Origin: an uncultured Paracoccaceae bacterium | Lineage (GTDB): Bacteria > Pseudomonadota > Alphaproteobacteria > Rhodobacterales > Rhodobacteraceae | Assembly (NCBI GenBank): GCA_913061275.1 | Contig: CAJXSR010000017.1 | Coordinates: forward strand, 1 to 64,000 | Length of the DNA stretch: 64,000 nt | Reading direction: 5' to 3' | Part shown: one piece after another, positions 36,109 to 45,661 of the stretch | Numbering within the stretch: position 1 is the stretch's first letter | How the letters are laid out: every line of letters starts with the position of its first letter | Program-made: the position numbers and the translations under genes | Notes under the pieces: model-generated | Told to the model about the DNA's origin: nothing | Database searches by the model: none | The model's input: only the letters and a program-made list of their open reading frames with translations

Positions 36109-36867
36109 TCATTTGCCTTCCAACACTGCTTTTTTTGAATATCGTTTCACCGCAGATCTGTAATTCGCGCGTTTTATTTCACGTACAAATTTGGCCCGCA
36201 AAGATTTTTTTTGCGATATTGTACTGCCACCAATTTCCTGGGTTCGATCCGTCACACCTGACGGCACCACACTAACGGGCCACATCCCTGTTGCCCAACC
36301 CATCTGTAAAAACGTATCAATAGGACGGTCAAACTTCTGTGCTATATCCAACAAATGTTGTGCGGCGTCCCTACTAACCAGTTGCGCTGAAGTGCGTAAA
36401 AAAACAGGTATCGGTCGTAGCAATGTAACATCTTTGGCATGCTCCATCGCAGGGTTAGTCATTGCCACATCGCGCACCTGAAACTGAATATAGCCATAGC
36501 TTGCAGACCATTTTTTTGCAGCCTCTATGGCACGGTCAAAAACCATCGGATCTAATTGCACATCATCTTCCAAAATCAAACCAGCGGTTAAATCTTGGTC
36601 AACAATTTTTTGCCACGCAGTCCTATGGCTTAGAAAGCATCCTATTTCACCTGTATTCAGGCCAAAAGGGTACTTCGGCTGAAACAACGGCTGTGCAGAA
36701 AAACATGTGTCAATTTCACCCGCAGTCAGTTTTGACCCATCAACCGCATCAACAATTTCCACCTCAAACGGTGACTTAGCACTTAAATCTTGAACTTGTG
36801 CCATACGCCCTTTTGAGCGTCCTAAATGGATAATAAAGCTTTTGTATTTTCCAACAGTCCCTACCAT
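36109..36867 (-). CDS. GT25-family LPS/LOS glycosyltransferase
   Basis: This protein of 252 residues opens with SFIIHLGRSKGRMAQVQDL, the GT25 beginning, and has CFLSHRTAWQKI and the donor motif LILEDDVQLDP. Family members add galactose or glucose to lipo-oligosaccharide. The start at 36867 shares its first base with the stop of the preceding GT4 gene (TGATG) and has GGAAGGG upstream; a longer in-frame start at 36888 is less likely. The C-terminus is basic. Confidence 0.83.
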   Translation of the reverse strand: MVGTVGKYKSFIIHLGRSKGRMAQVQDLSAKSPFEVEIVDAVDGSKLTAGEIDTCFSAQPLFQPKYPFGLNTGEIGCFLSHRTAWQKIVDQDLTAGLILEDDVQLDPMVFDRAIEAAKKWSASYGYIQFQVRDVAMTNPAMEHAKDVTLLRPIPVFLRTSAQLVSRDAAQHLLDIAQKFDRPIDTFLQMGWATGMWPVSVVPSGVTDRTQEIGGSTISQKKSLRAKFVREIKRANYRSAVKRYSKKAVLEGK

Positions 36868-37916
36868 CACAAACCCTTCCATAGCCAATCATAGACAGCA
36901 TTAATTCCTGCTACTTCTTGATCTATACTATGCTGTTGCGCGACAAACCCTGTCGCCAATTTAGATGCCCGCGCCAGTAATTTTGTATCCGACAACCAGT
37001 CTTCAATCGCCTGCGCCCCGTGTGATACATCTTCGACTGGCACAATCTTTCCCAACTTACCTTCATTTGAAAAGGTCTCAAAATATCCCGTTTTTGACCC
37101 CACAAATGGCACTCCGCTTGCCAAGGCTTCTAGCGGGGTCATCCCATAACCTTCATAACGCGGCAACGCCACCAACAGGCTTAAACCCCGCATCAATGCG
37201 GGTAATTTTTCAGGCACCTCTTCGCCGATAAATTTTAGCCTATCCGACAATCCTGCAGCAGCCACTTTATCAATCAACTTTTGTTGAAACCCTTGATGTT
37301 GTTTTGTTGCCTTGCCCACAACCAATGCCACTAGATCAGGGTGGTTCGGCAAGATACGCAACATTGTATCAACAAATATATCCGTCCCTTTTTCGGGGCG
37401 AACCCGCCCGATAGCCGCCACCCCTTGCGCACCGCCATATCCCAAATCTTGCCAAGCTTGGCCGCGATCATCCGCAGGTGAAAACCGCTTCAAATCCACA
37501 CCGTGTGGTACAACCGCATGCACATTTGGCACAAACTCCGCCGCTTTCGGCGTTGTCGCAATCACCGCATCCATTTTAGATATTAACCAACGGGGATATG
37601 CCGAATGCAACCGTAATGCCGCCGATGTAAACACAATTTTAACAGGCAAGCGCAACACATCACGCGCCCAAATCGCTGCGCGCATTTCTGGATTTCGTCG
37701 CACGTGCCAAATTGCAAATTTTTTCCCATCAGGCGCATGACGTGATAATTTATATGCAGCATTTTTTGAAATTGCGATTGGGCAATCAGGCAAGTCACGC
37801 CCCACAAGGCGCATATCAAACTGGCCTTTCTGCACCGCAACCACCCCCGCCGCCGTTGCCGAAACACCCGTGAAATTCTTATTAAAGTTGGTTACATATA
37901 ATTCAGGGGTAAGCAT
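36867..37916 (-). CDS. GT4-family glycosyltransferase
   Basis: This is a GT-B fold retaining glycosyltransferase of 349 residues. The C-terminal domain shows VAAIGRVRPEKGTDIFVDTM and the nucleotide-sugar motif LPRYEGYGMTPLEALASGVPFVG with its E-x7-E spacing. It resembles WaaG/WaaB-type LPS core enzymes. The donor and acceptor are not known. It lies between manC (12 bases away) and the GT25 gene, which it overlaps by a single base, so the three are co-transcribed. Confidence 0.85.
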   Translation of the reverse strand: MLTPELYVTNFNKNFTGVSATAAGVVAVQKGQFDMRLVGRDLPDCPIAISKNAAYKLSRHAPDGKKFAIWHVRRNPEMRAAIWARDVLRLPVKIVFTSAALRLHSAYPRWLISKMDAVIATTPKAAEFVPNVHAVVPHGVDLKRFSPADDRGQAWQDLGYGGAQGVAAIGRVRPEKGTDIFVDTMLRILPNHPDLVALVVGKATKQHQGFQQKLIDKVAAAGLSDRLKFIGEEVPEKLPALMRGLSLLVALPRYEGYGMTPLEALASGVPFVGSKTGYFETFSNEGKLGKIVPVEDVSHGAQAIEDWLSDTKLLARASKLATGFVAQQHSIDQEVAGINAVYDWLWKGL

Positions 37917-37928
37917 GCGATTTGCACC

Positions 37929-39344
37929 TTATTCGCGTGCATATACGTCTTCATAACGCACAATATCATCTTCGCCCAAGTAACTACCAGTTTGCACTTC
38001 AATCAACACCATCGGCACTTTACCAGGGTTCTCCATACGGTGTTTATCACCTACAGGAATATAAACTGATTGATTTTCCCCAACCAGTTTCACATCCTCG
38101 CCAATGGTCACTTTCGCAGTGCCTTCAACAACAATCCAATGTTCAGAACGATGCACATGGCTTTGCAGGCTTAAGATACCACCCGGCTTTACCACAATGC
38201 GTTTCACCTGAAACCGCTTGCCCATATACAGGCATTCAAAATTACCCCAAGGCCGATGATCGCGCGGGTGCTGCATGGCTTGGCTGGCTTTCTTTTCTTT
38301 TAATGCCTGCACCGCCAATTTCACATCTTGTGCGCGGTCTTTATGGGCGACCAAAACCGCATCGGGCATCGCCACGGCTATAATATCATGCAGCCCTATT
38401 CCAACCAGTTCTTGCCCTTTGGCTTCTGAACGCAGCAATGAGTTTTCGCAATCAATCCCCATTGCAGCCCCAGATGTTACCAGACCGTTATTTGTCTCTT
38501 CAGCTTCGCGCCAAACACTATCCCAATCCCCTAGATCAGACCAGTTTCCACAAAACGGCACAACTGACAGGTTTTGGGCCGCTTCCATCACCGCGTAATC
38601 AATAGAAATATCTTCTGCAGCACCCCATGGCTCTACCGCCAATCGTAAAAATCCCAAATCAGTATTCGCGTCGTCCACTGCCGCTTTAACAGGTGCGATT
38701 AATTCTGGTTTATGCGCTTTAAACGCATCAATTATCACCTGCGCCTTAAACAAAAATATCCCGCCATTCCAAAGATACGTTCCTGTATCCAGCATAGCTT
38801 GGGCTGCCGTACTATCTGGCTTTTCCACAAAGCGTTTTAATTTCACCACTTCCCCGTCAACAGACTGGGTTTCCAATTCCAAATACCCATATCCCGTTTC
38901 GGGCCGTATAGGTTGGATACCAAATGTTACCATATCTCCCGCAAGGGCCGCTTTTTTACCTTTTTTCACGGTCTCAGAAAACAGCTTCGCATCAGGCACA
39001 TTATGGTCAGAAGGCAATACCAACAGCATCGCCTCTGGGTCTTTTGCAATCAAATAAAGTGCTGCCGCTAAAATGGCAGGCGCAGTATTACGCCCCTCTG
39101 GTTCAATCAGCACAGCACCGGGATCAATACCCAACTCTGCCAACTGCTCGGTTACAATAAACCTGAAATCCGCGTTGGTCAGCACCAATGGCCGTGCATA
39201 TCCATCACCATGCACACGCGACGCCGACATTTGAAACAGGCTTTGATCCCCGATTAATTTTGAAAACTGCTTAGGATAGCTTTTACGAGATAGCGGCCAA
39301 AGACGCGTACCGGAACCGCCGCATAATATAACTGGTGTAATCAT
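37929..39344 (-). CDS. manC: ManC, mannose-1-phosphate guanylyltransferase / mannose-6-phosphate isomerase
   Basis: This bifunctional enzyme supplies GDP-mannose for gmd. The N-terminal nucleotidyltransferase domain carries PVILCGGSGTRLWPLSR and FVEKPD. The C-terminal type II phosphomannose isomerase cupin carries HRPWGNFECLYMGKRFQVKRI and the metal-binding QSHVHRSEHW. It has 471 residues from the start at 39344 (MITPVILCGG), which overlaps the upstream stop by 4 bases; a longer start would read through the FkbM gene end. Confidence 0.93.
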   Translation of the reverse strand: MITPVILCGGSGTRLWPLSRKSYPKQFSKLIGDQSLFQMSASRVHGDGYARPLVLTNADFRFIVTEQLAELGIDPGAVLIEPEGRNTAPAILAAALYLIAKDPEAMLLVLPSDHNVPDAKLFSETVKKGKKAALAGDMVTFGIQPIRPETGYGYLELETQSVDGEVVKLKRFVEKPDSTAAQAMLDTGTYLWNGGIFLFKAQVIIDAFKAHKPELIAPVKAAVDDANTDLGFLRLAVEPWGAAEDISIDYAVMEAAQNLSVVPFCGNWSDLGDWDSVWREAEETNNGLVTSGAAMGIDCENSLLRSEAKGQELVGIGLHDIIAVAMPDAVLVAHKDRAQDVKLAVQALKEKKASQAMQHPRDHRPWGNFECLYMGKRFQVKRIVVKPGGILSLQSHVHRSEHWIVVEGTAKVTIGEDVKLVGENQSVYIPVGDKHRMENPGKVPMVLIEVQTGSYLGEDDIVRYEDVYARE

Positions 39345-39994
39345 TTTTTTGTCCATTGCTCCCAAACAAACGGATAACTCCAATCAGAGTTATGTGTTTG
39401 TTCAATTTTCCCAACCAATTCTTTGCGCACCGTAATCAGGTCTTCAGAATACAAATGAAACTGCACTTGTAATATTCCGATTTTCGAAATCAGCCCTGTG
39501 TCCACCAATGCAGGCAGCAAATCATACTCACCGCCTTCGATGTTGATTTTGGCTAATGCAAATTCGGTATCAGGATATTGTGCTACAAATTCAGCCACTG
39601 GTATTACTTTACCCAAAACTGCGTTTTCATTTTCGCACAGCGCAGAAGATGCATCCCCATCATCCGTTAAGTTAAGTGTACCCGCATCAGTTCCAAGTGC
39701 GTATTCATGGATCACTACCTTATCATTACCAGAAAACCGCCCTCGCAAAGCTTCTGCAAACCTTGGATGTGGTTCAAACACATGTATAGAACATTTATAG
39801 CGTTCATATATATCATGCGCCCAGTTGCCTTCAAAACCACCAAAATCCAAAACCACTGATGCTTGATCGAGCCCAACAAAATCTTGTCGAATGACCTCGC
39901 GCTTATCCTTTTTATATCTCTTGAACGAGTCATAAAAAATTTGCAGCCAAGGTGACCGCCGGCGTCTTAACCAATGCTTTAACGATAGTCTCAT
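39341..39994 (-). CDS. FkbM-family SAM methyltransferase
   Basis: This protein of 217 residues has the FkbM layout: VLDFGGFEGNWAHDIYERY (SAM motif I), then VFEPHPRFAEAL, and the FkbM hallmark INIEGGEYDLLPALVD. Such enzymes O-methylate sugars in surface polysaccharides. The basic N-terminus (LKHWLRRRRSP) may touch the membrane. It is the first gene of a run ending at the GT11 gene, with a 4-base overlap into manC. Confidence 0.82.
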   Translation of the reverse strand: MRLSLKHWLRRRRSPWLQIFYDSFKRYKKDKREVIRQDFVGLDQASVVLDFGGFEGNWAHDIYERYKCSIHVFEPHPRFAEALRGRFSGNDKVVIHEYALGTDAGTLNLTDDGDASSALCENENAVLGKVIPVAEFVAQYPDTEFALAKINIEGGEYDLLPALVDTGLISKIGILQVQFHLYSEDLITVRKELVGKIEQTHNSDWSYPFVWEQWTKK

Positions 39995-40173
39995 TACTGT
40001 GTTTGTTTCCTGTTTTTAGAACACCCTAAAGGGCTTTGCCCCGCGCTAAAAGGAAAATCACATTATCTTCTTTTTAATGCGCCAAATTTTTAGTCAAATA
40101 TTACCTTATTTCAAACTTCCCTTGAAGTAGGGCATATGGTTATAACCGATACAGAAAACCAAGGGATCTTTGC

Positions 40174-41436
40174 GTGTTAAAATACCAGTTACTAATGATG
40201 ATCGCATGGATCGCCGTTCCATTCGTTTTCATACAACGCATACTCACGGGCAAAGACAGCGTTGAGACTTTCAAAGCACGTTTAGGCTACAGCACTGGCA
40301 ATAGCACAAACCCACGATTGCTTTGGCTTCACGCAGCAAGTCTGGGCGAATTCAATACGCTAGAGCTGCTTTTGCCTGCCTTGTCAGGGAAGTTCAAAGA
40401 TTACGACCTACTGATTACCGTTTCCAATAAAATAACCTATGAAAAAGCCAAAGCTTTAAAATCTTCAACATTGCATGTAGATATTGCCCCTGCGGATTTT
40501 AACTCTGTGGTAAACCGCTTTCTTAACCACTGGAAACCAGCTTGCCTTATCACCATTGAAAATGAAGTTTTCCCAAACCGCACTGTAAAATGTGCGCAAA
40601 TGCACATTCCAGTGGTTTTCGTTAACGCTCGCATGTCTGAAAAAAGCTTTAACACATGGCATAATAACCCACGCCTTTCCAAGCGGGTATTCGAATGCAT
40701 AAATTATTGTTTTGCCCAAGATCAAAACGCTTTTACTCGGTTCTCAAACCTTGGCGTATCTGAAGACCGCATAAACTTTCTTGGCAACCTAAAACAATTC
40801 CAACAAGCAATACCGATAGATCACCCAGATCTGCACCAGCTTCGCGCCTCTTTTCCAATGCAAAGCACCCTATGTGCGGCATCCACCCATAAGGGCGAAG
40901 ATCAGATCATTCTTGATGCATTCAAACTGGTCAAAGACATCCAACCTAATCTTAAACTCATCCTTGTCCCGCGTCACGCCAACCGTGCCGCTGAAATAGA
41001 AACCCTAATCACCGAAACCCGCTTTTCATGTGCCATCAGGTCACAAAATGAACTGCCCATAGAAACCGATGATATTTATCTGGCAGACACAGTTGGCGAA
41101 ATGGGTCTTTGGTATTCCTCTGCCGCGATCACGTTTGTTGCAGGCTCTCTAGTTCCCGTAGGCGGGCACACCCCGTATGAACCTGCCGCATATGGTTCTG
41201 CCCTCATTCACGGCTCGCAATATTCAAACTTTCAAGCCATTTACGAACAGCTGGTCACAAGCAAAGGTTCACTTCAGGCCGATACCGCCGAAGACATTGC
41301 AGAAGCTTGGCTGCGCCTGTTAAGCAAAGATATGCGTGATGCACAAATTGATGCCGCCAAAAACGCTTTGTTTAAAAACAGCGACAAAGATCAGATGATC
41401 GGAAAAGTGGTGCTAAAAATCGCATCCCTTCTATAA
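40174..41436 (+). CDS. waaA: WaaA (KdtA), Kdo transferase
   Basis: This GT30 enzyme moves Kdo from CMP-Kdo onto lipid IV-A, joining LPS core to lipid A. It has 420 residues and an N-terminal membrane anchor (about 5-20). The catalytic glutamate is Glu59 in LHAASLGEFNTLELL. In the C-terminal domain, VPRHANRAAEIETL and LVPVGGHTPYEPAAYGSALIHG form the CMP-Kdo site. The start is GTG with AAGGGA 8 bases upstream. Genes for CMP-Kdo supply are 7 kb away at 48160-50725. Confidence 0.92.
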   Translation: MLKYQLLMMIAWIAVPFVFIQRILTGKDSVETFKARLGYSTGNSTNPRLLWLHAASLGEFNTLELLLPALSGKFKDYDLLITVSNKITYEKAKALKSSTLHVDIAPADFNSVVNRFLNHWKPACLITIENEVFPNRTVKCAQMHIPVVFVNARMSEKSFNTWHNNPRLSKRVFECINYCFAQDQNAFTRFSNLGVSEDRINFLGNLKQFQQAIPIDHPDLHQLRASFPMQSTLCAASTHKGEDQIILDAFKLVKDIQPNLKLILVPRHANRAAEIETLITETRFSCAIRSQNELPIETDDIYLADTVGEMGLWYSSAAITFVAGSLVPVGGHTPYEPAAYGSALIHGSQYSNFQAIYEQLVTSKGSLQADTAEDIAEAWLRLLSKDMRDAQIDAAKNALFKNSDKDQMIGKVVLKIASLL

Positions 41437-41438
41437 AA

Positions 41439-42896
41439 TCACTTACCCATATTATCTATCAGCACAGTATAGAATTGCACCGCACGTACCAAGTTTTCAA
41501 CTGATATGCGTTCATTTACGCCGTGCAATCGCGCAATATCCGTGTCCAGAAACACAAATGGGTTAATCCTGTAACTATCATCCGCAACCGTTCCATAATG
41601 ACGGGTATCTGTAGCTGCCACGGTTAATCCTGGCACTACAATTATATCACCAAACACTTGCCTAAATGTTGTTTCCAACGCGATAAATGCTGCATTATCC
41701 GCACTTGAAACAGGGCTTGGCTCGGCCCCCCACGCGTCATGTAGCTTTACCTCAATCGCATCATTATCAACCATGTCTTTGGTGTGTTGCAGCAAGCCTT
41801 CAATACTGTCACGCGGGTGAATGCGGTAGTTCACCGTCGCCATTGCCTGTTGCGGTAAAACATTTTCTTTGGGCGACCCTATCAGCATTGTAGGTGCTTT
41901 TGTGCTGCGCAGCATCGCATCTGTTGGCGGTGATTTTGATAGCACCATTTCCAATATCGGGCGGTAGAACCACTGATTGGCAAACAACACCCTTTGAACC
42001 AGCGGAAAATTAGGGCCAAGCTTATCAAAAAAATCTTTTGATACCCCAGTCAAACCACCTGGCACTGGCCCAGATTGCAAATTAGTAAGCCCATTTGCCA
42101 ATTTGCTAACCGCCGTTGTGCGGGGTGGTAAAGATGAATGCCCCCCTTCAGCATGCGCAGTAATATCAATGTTCACATAGCCTTTTTCCGCAACATTTAT
42201 GCTTGCAACAGGCTTATCCAACCCGCCAATTACATCCTGTAAAACCATAGATCCTTCATCAAGCGACCACGCTAACTGAATACCTTGCTCTTTAAAGTAA
42301 GCCGCTACATTGCCTGCACCTTGCGGGCCGCCAATTTCCTCATCGTGACCAAAGCTAAAATATACCGTGCGCGGCGGCACGTACCCCGCCCCCGCAAGCG
42401 CTTCAACCGCTTCCATCATTGCAACCAAAGCCCCCTTATCATCCAGCGTGCCACGCCCCCAAACATACCCGTCAACCACTGCTCCCGAAAATGCCGCCTG
42501 ATCCCAAGCATCTGCATTCACAACAGGCACCACATCATAATGCGCCGTTAACAAAACCGGCGCCAATGCCGCATCTGCACCCTGCCAGCGATAAAGTGGC
42601 GTGAAACCCCCGACCATCTGTCGTGTCATTGCGGCGTTGGCCTTTGGGTAACTTTGCACCAACCAGTCTACAAATCCTTGAAATGCAGCACCCCTTTGCC
42701 CCATTTCACCCGTAGTAGAGATAGTTTTAAACTGCACCGCTTCAGTAACATGGCGCACAAGGCTCGCTTCATCAACGGAAGGCAGCGCAATTTGTGCTAC
42801 ATTAGCTGCATCTGGCTGATACCGTACCGTGTTTACCGTCTGTACAATAATCAATACCAATAGAACGCCGGTAATACGTAAAACCCATTTTCTCAT
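41439..42896 (-). CDS. M20-family metallopeptidase, membrane-anchored (carboxypeptidase S-like)
   Basis: This zinc peptidase has 485 residues from an ATG preceded by GGGGA. An uncleaved anchor or signal segment is near the N-terminus (WVLRITGVLLVLIIVQTV). Metal ligands are visible in LLTAHYDVVPV, WGRGTLDDKGALVAM and FGHDEEIGGPQGA, and the late conserved histidine in TDTRHYGTVADD. Relatives include yeast carboxypeptidase S and PM20D1-type N-acyl amino acid hydrolases. It converges on waaA with a 2-base gap and has no operon partner. Confidence 0.87.
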   Translation of the reverse strand: MRKWVLRITGVLLVLIIVQTVNTVRYQPDAANVAQIALPSVDEASLVRHVTEAVQFKTISTTGEMGQRGAAFQGFVDWLVQSYPKANAAMTRQMVGGFTPLYRWQGADAALAPVLLTAHYDVVPVVNADAWDQAAFSGAVVDGYVWGRGTLDDKGALVAMMEAVEALAGAGYVPPRTVYFSFGHDEEIGGPQGAGNVAAYFKEQGIQLAWSLDEGSMVLQDVIGGLDKPVASINVAEKGYVNIDITAHAEGGHSSLPPRTTAVSKLANGLTNLQSGPVPGGLTGVSKDFFDKLGPNFPLVQRVLFANQWFYRPILEMVLSKSPPTDAMLRSTKAPTMLIGSPKENVLPQQAMATVNYRIHPRDSIEGLLQHTKDMVDNDAIEVKLHDAWGAEPSPVSSADNAAFIALETTFRQVFGDIIVVPGLTVAATDTRHYGTVADDSYRINPFVFLDTDIARLHGVNERISVENLVRAVQFYTVLIDNMGK

Positions 42897-42981
42897 AACA
42901 TTCCCCATGTGTATAATTTAGCAAAATAACTATCATGAATTTTTAAACGTTGCCCAATTACCTAACGTTAATTCACTTGGT

Positions 42982-43569
42982 TTAGGCTTTAACAAATGCC
43001 CGTATCAAAACTATTTCCATCCAGCGGGTATATTGTGCAATCGACCACCCACATCCAACAGTCAGCTGTTCCCATGTTTGAAATGACAAAGTTGTCCAAA
43101 ACATATCTACCGCCTCAGACTCTGACCATTCAGGCGCTAACCTGTCTTCGCGTATTAGCTCTGCAATGATCCCAACACATCCATCGCGTAAACAGGCCAT
43201 TCTTTCGTCCCACGCAACGGCCGCCGCCTCATCAGTTTCACGCGCGATCAGCAATGCTTTAGCTAGCCCGTAAATCTCTGGCACATAATTGCCCCAAACA
43301 TCTACATACGCCTTAAGGGCCTGTTGCGCAGTTGGCGCATCTAACACCGCACTCAACCGCTCATCCAATCCCAAAACAACATCTACATGAATTGCCGTAG
43401 CACTCATCAAATCAGTACGCGTATCGAAATGCAAATAAATTGCTTGCCTAGAAACCCCGGCAAGCTTTGCAATATCGCCCATTCGCACCCCCATTCCACG
43501 CCGTTCAACCATCAGTTGCCACGTTGCTTCTAGAATTTTTGTTCGGGTATTTTTTTCTTTACTTGACAT
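42982..43569 (-). CDS. TetR-family regulator
   Basis: This repressor has 195 residues. The N-terminal helix-turn-helix (about 9-55) includes MGDIAKLAGVSRQAIYLHF. The C-terminal ligand domain is unassigned. It is divergent from a DUF1772 gene and an NAD(P)-binding protein gene; the 92-base gap holds two matching operators, one of which overlaps its own start codon. It therefore most likely represses itself and the two divergent genes. The inducer is unknown. Confidence 0.9.
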   Translation of the reverse strand: MSSKEKNTRTKILEATWQLMVERRGMGVRMGDIAKLAGVSRQAIYLHFDTRTDLMSATAIHVDVVLGLDERLSAVLDAPTAQQALKAYVDVWGNYVPEIYGLAKALLIARETDEAAAVAWDERMACLRDGCVGIIAELIREDRLAPEWSESEAVDMFWTTLSFQTWEQLTVGCGWSIAQYTRWMEIVLIRAFVKA

Positions 43570-43621
43570 AGTGTAAAGTAATAGCTATCTCGCCAATCAA
43601 TGTCAATTGACACAGTGTCAA
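43563..43621. promoter_or_regulatory. Two TetR-type operators
   Basis: TTGACACAGTGTCAA (43607-43621) is a perfect 7+1+7 palindrome. TTGACATAGTGTAAA (43563-43577) is an imperfect copy that overlaps the tetR start codon. Centres are 44 bases apart, about four helical turns. Confidence 0.82.
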
Positions 43622-43661
43622 GTAAATCACTTTTATAAACTTTTTCCTTAAGGAGGACAAA

Positions 43662-44159
43662 ATGACTTCAACATGGTTTTTTCTACTCTGCACCCTGACA
43701 ACGATAGGGTGCGCTTTAATCTCTGGTATCTTTCTAACCTTTTCAGATTTCTTAATGCGGGCCTTCAAAAATTCTACGCCGACAACAGACACCCAAGCTA
43801 TGCAGCGCATAAACATAGAGGTTTGGCGTTCAGTATTTATGGCTCTGTTATGGGGGTTTTTAATCACCACCGCAGTCCTTGCAGGGTACGCATATATTAA
43901 CATGCCTCACCCCATCACCAATTATATCCTGATCGGAACAGGGCTTTATATCGTTGGTGTCTTCGGCATTTCTTTCGTGTTCAACATTCCCATGAATGAC
44001 AGGTTGGCAGCCTTAGATACCACAACCAAACAAACGGCACATTATTGGTTTCAAACCTACCTGCCACGGTGGGTATTTTTCAACTATTTGCGCGCAATTT
44101 CCGCCTGTGGCACTGCCGCATGCTTTCTAATCGCTAGCCTTCAACTGGCACAAATCTAA
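43662..44159 (+). CDS. DUF1772 (anthrone oxygenase-like) membrane protein
   Basis: This is a small integral membrane protein of 165 residues with about four helices (roughly 5-27, 55-78, 88-110, 140-160). It is of the DUF1772 type, whose best-known relatives include fungal anthrone oxygenases; the bacterial role is unknown. A very strong ribosome site (AAGGAGG) precedes the ATG. It is first in a two-gene unit under the TetR operators. Confidence 0.72.
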   Translation: MTSTWFFLLCTLTTIGCALISGIFLTFSDFLMRAFKNSTPTTDTQAMQRINIEVWRSVFMALLWGFLITTAVLAGYAYINMPHPITNYILIGTGLYIVGVFGISFVFNIPMNDRLAALDTTTKQTAHYWFQTYLPRWVFFNYLRAISACGTAACFLIASLQLAQI

Positions 44160-44180
44160 CTTCATAATAGGATTAATCCC

Positions 44181-44810
44181 ATGAAAATCACAATATTCGG
44201 TGCGACAGGTAAAGTCGGCCACCACCTAACAGCACAAGCACTTAAACAAGGTCACACCGTTACTGCGTTCGTCCGTAACCCAGACGCCATCAGTCAATCG
44301 CATGAAAACCTGCACTTTGTTCAGGGCGACGTGATGGATGCAAACGCCGTTAAACATGCGGTAACAGGGCAAGATGCAATTATTTGCGCCCTAGGAATGC
44401 ACCTGATGAACAAGGCGGGTTTACGCGCCAAAGGCACCAAAAACATCGTGCGCGCAATGTCAGAAACAGGCATCAAACGCCTAATCTGCCTATCTGTTTT
44501 TGGCGCAAATGATAGCCGCGACCTGTTAACGTTCAAATACAAAGCCCTGATTGTACCGTTAATCTTGCGCCACGTCATAGCCGACCACGAAGTTCAAGAA
44601 AACATTGTCACAAGCAGCACATTAGATTGGACGCTTGTACGCCCCGGAAACTTCACCAAAGGCGATTATACAGGTGTTTATCGTCACGGGTTTACGGCCG
44701 CAGACAAACCCAGCAAAATCAAAATATCACAACCAGATCTGGCTGATTTCATGCTAAAACAGCTTAAAAGTGATACATATCTGCAAAAAGCTCCGTGCCT
44801 TTCCTATTAA
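44181..44810 (+). CDS. NAD(P)-binding atypical SDR (NmrA/YwnB-like)
   Basis: This is a Rossmann-fold protein of 209 residues. It starts with the NADP motif KITIFGATGKVGHHLTAQAL and TAFVRNPDAI, and the middle reads GQDAIICALGMH. There is no Tyr-x3-Lys pair, as usual for the NAD(P)H-binding atypical short-chain family (flavin-reductase or NmrA type). It follows the DUF1772 gene by 21 bases and shares its TetR control. The substrate is unknown. Confidence 0.82.
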   Translation: MKITIFGATGKVGHHLTAQALKQGHTVTAFVRNPDAISQSHENLHFVQGDVMDANAVKHAVTGQDAIICALGMHLMNKAGLRAKGTKNIVRAMSETGIKRLICLSVFGANDSRDLLTFKYKALIVPLILRHVIADHEVQENIVTSSTLDWTLVRPGNFTKGDYTGVYRHGFTAADKPSKIKISQPDLADFMLKQLKSDTYLQKAPCLSY

Positions 44811-44840
44811 GCTTCACTTACGGTTCGTTAGTGAAGCTTC
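44809..44840. terminator. 10-bp hairpin across convergent stop codons
   Basis: AAGCTTCACT and AGTGAAGCTT form a perfect stem spanning the ends of the convergent NAD(P)-binding and PEP-mutase-like genes. There is no T-run on either side, so it may terminate weakly or stabilise 3' ends. Confidence 0.5.
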
Positions 44841-45659
44841 AGACATCATGCGGGTTATATCATCGCTTGAAATTGCTCTGTCTGAATAGTTGAAACTACC
44901 TTGATCTTTCACCTCTAACGCGGCCCGCATAAATTCCCCCAATGCGGCCCGCGCAAACGACCCGCCAACGCTGATGCGTTTCACACCAACGTCAGATAAT
45001 TCCTGAACCGTATAATTCGTACCTTGCAAGCCCATCACCACATTCACAGGCTTATCAACCTCTTGGCAAACTGTTTTAATTGCTTCCAAACCAGGTAAAC
45101 CAGGCGCATATAATACATCCGCCCCTGCTTCAGAAAACAACTGCAACCGCTTTATTGTGTCGCTTAGATCGGCACGTCCCCACAAATAATTCTCAGCCCG
45201 TGCCGTCAGCAAAAATCCTTTACCCCATGCTGCTTGTGCTGCGGCTTTAATCCTGTCCACAGCCAGCTCAATCCCATAAATCGGATCATCCACATTACCT
45301 GTTGCATCCTCAATCGAGCCGCCAACCAATCCTACCTGCACTGCACCTTGAATTGTATCTGCACAGGCTTGCGGATCAGCCCCAAACCCATCTTCTAAAT
45401 CAGCCGACACTGGTAAATCCGTAGCCTCAACAATAGCCTTCGCATTTTCTAGCAACTCACCACGCCCAAGACCCGCTAACGAGTCTTTGCGCCCGACCGT
45501 AAAAGCATAGCCCGCACTTGTGGTCGCAAGGGCGTCAAACCCCAAAGCCGTCAAAATTCGTGCCGTGCCCGCATCCCAAGGGTTCGGGATCACAAAAGCA
45601 TCATCGCCCTGATGCAATGCTTTGAATCGTTCAAACTTTGCTAATTGTTTATCATCCAT
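44814..45659 (-). CDS. Isocitrate lyase/PEP mutase superfamily protein
   Basis: This is a TIM-barrel protein of 281 residues that probably makes or breaks a C-C bond next to a carboxylate. Visible are the N-terminal IPNPWDAGTARIL, ALATTSAGYAFTVG, and the metal/substrate loop VSADLEDGFGADPQ. It lacks the KKCGH-type signature of true isocitrate lyase. Relatives include oxaloacetate decarboxylases and 2-methylisocitrate lyase-like proteins; the substrate is not fixed. The ATG at 45659 follows GGGGA better than the GTG at 45665. It is co-transcribed with the PNPOx-like gene. Confidence 0.83.
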   Translation of the reverse strand: MDDKQLAKFERFKALHQGDDAFVIPNPWDAGTARILTALGFDALATTSAGYAFTVGRKDSLAGLGRGELLENAKAIVEATDLPVSADLEDGFGADPQACADTIQGAVQVGLVGGSIEDATGNVDDPIYGIELAVDRIKAAAQAAWGKGFLLTARAENYLWGRADLSDTIKRLQLFSEAGADVLYAPGLPGLEAIKTVCQEVDKPVNVVMGLQGTNYTVQELSDVGVKRISVGGSFARAALGEFMRAALEVKDQGSFNYSDRAISSDDITRMMSEASLTNRK

Positions 45660-45661
45660 AA

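Noticed and set aside
36238-36252. GGTTCGATCC-like T-loop sequence suggesting a tRNA
   Set aside because: It lies inside the GT25 gene and no acceptor, D or anticodon stems can be drawn around it.
43559-43903. Minus-strand frame of 114 residues across the tetR operators and the DUF1772 gene
   Set aside because: It is antisense to the DUF1772 gene, which has a very strong ribosome site, and it covers two clear operators.
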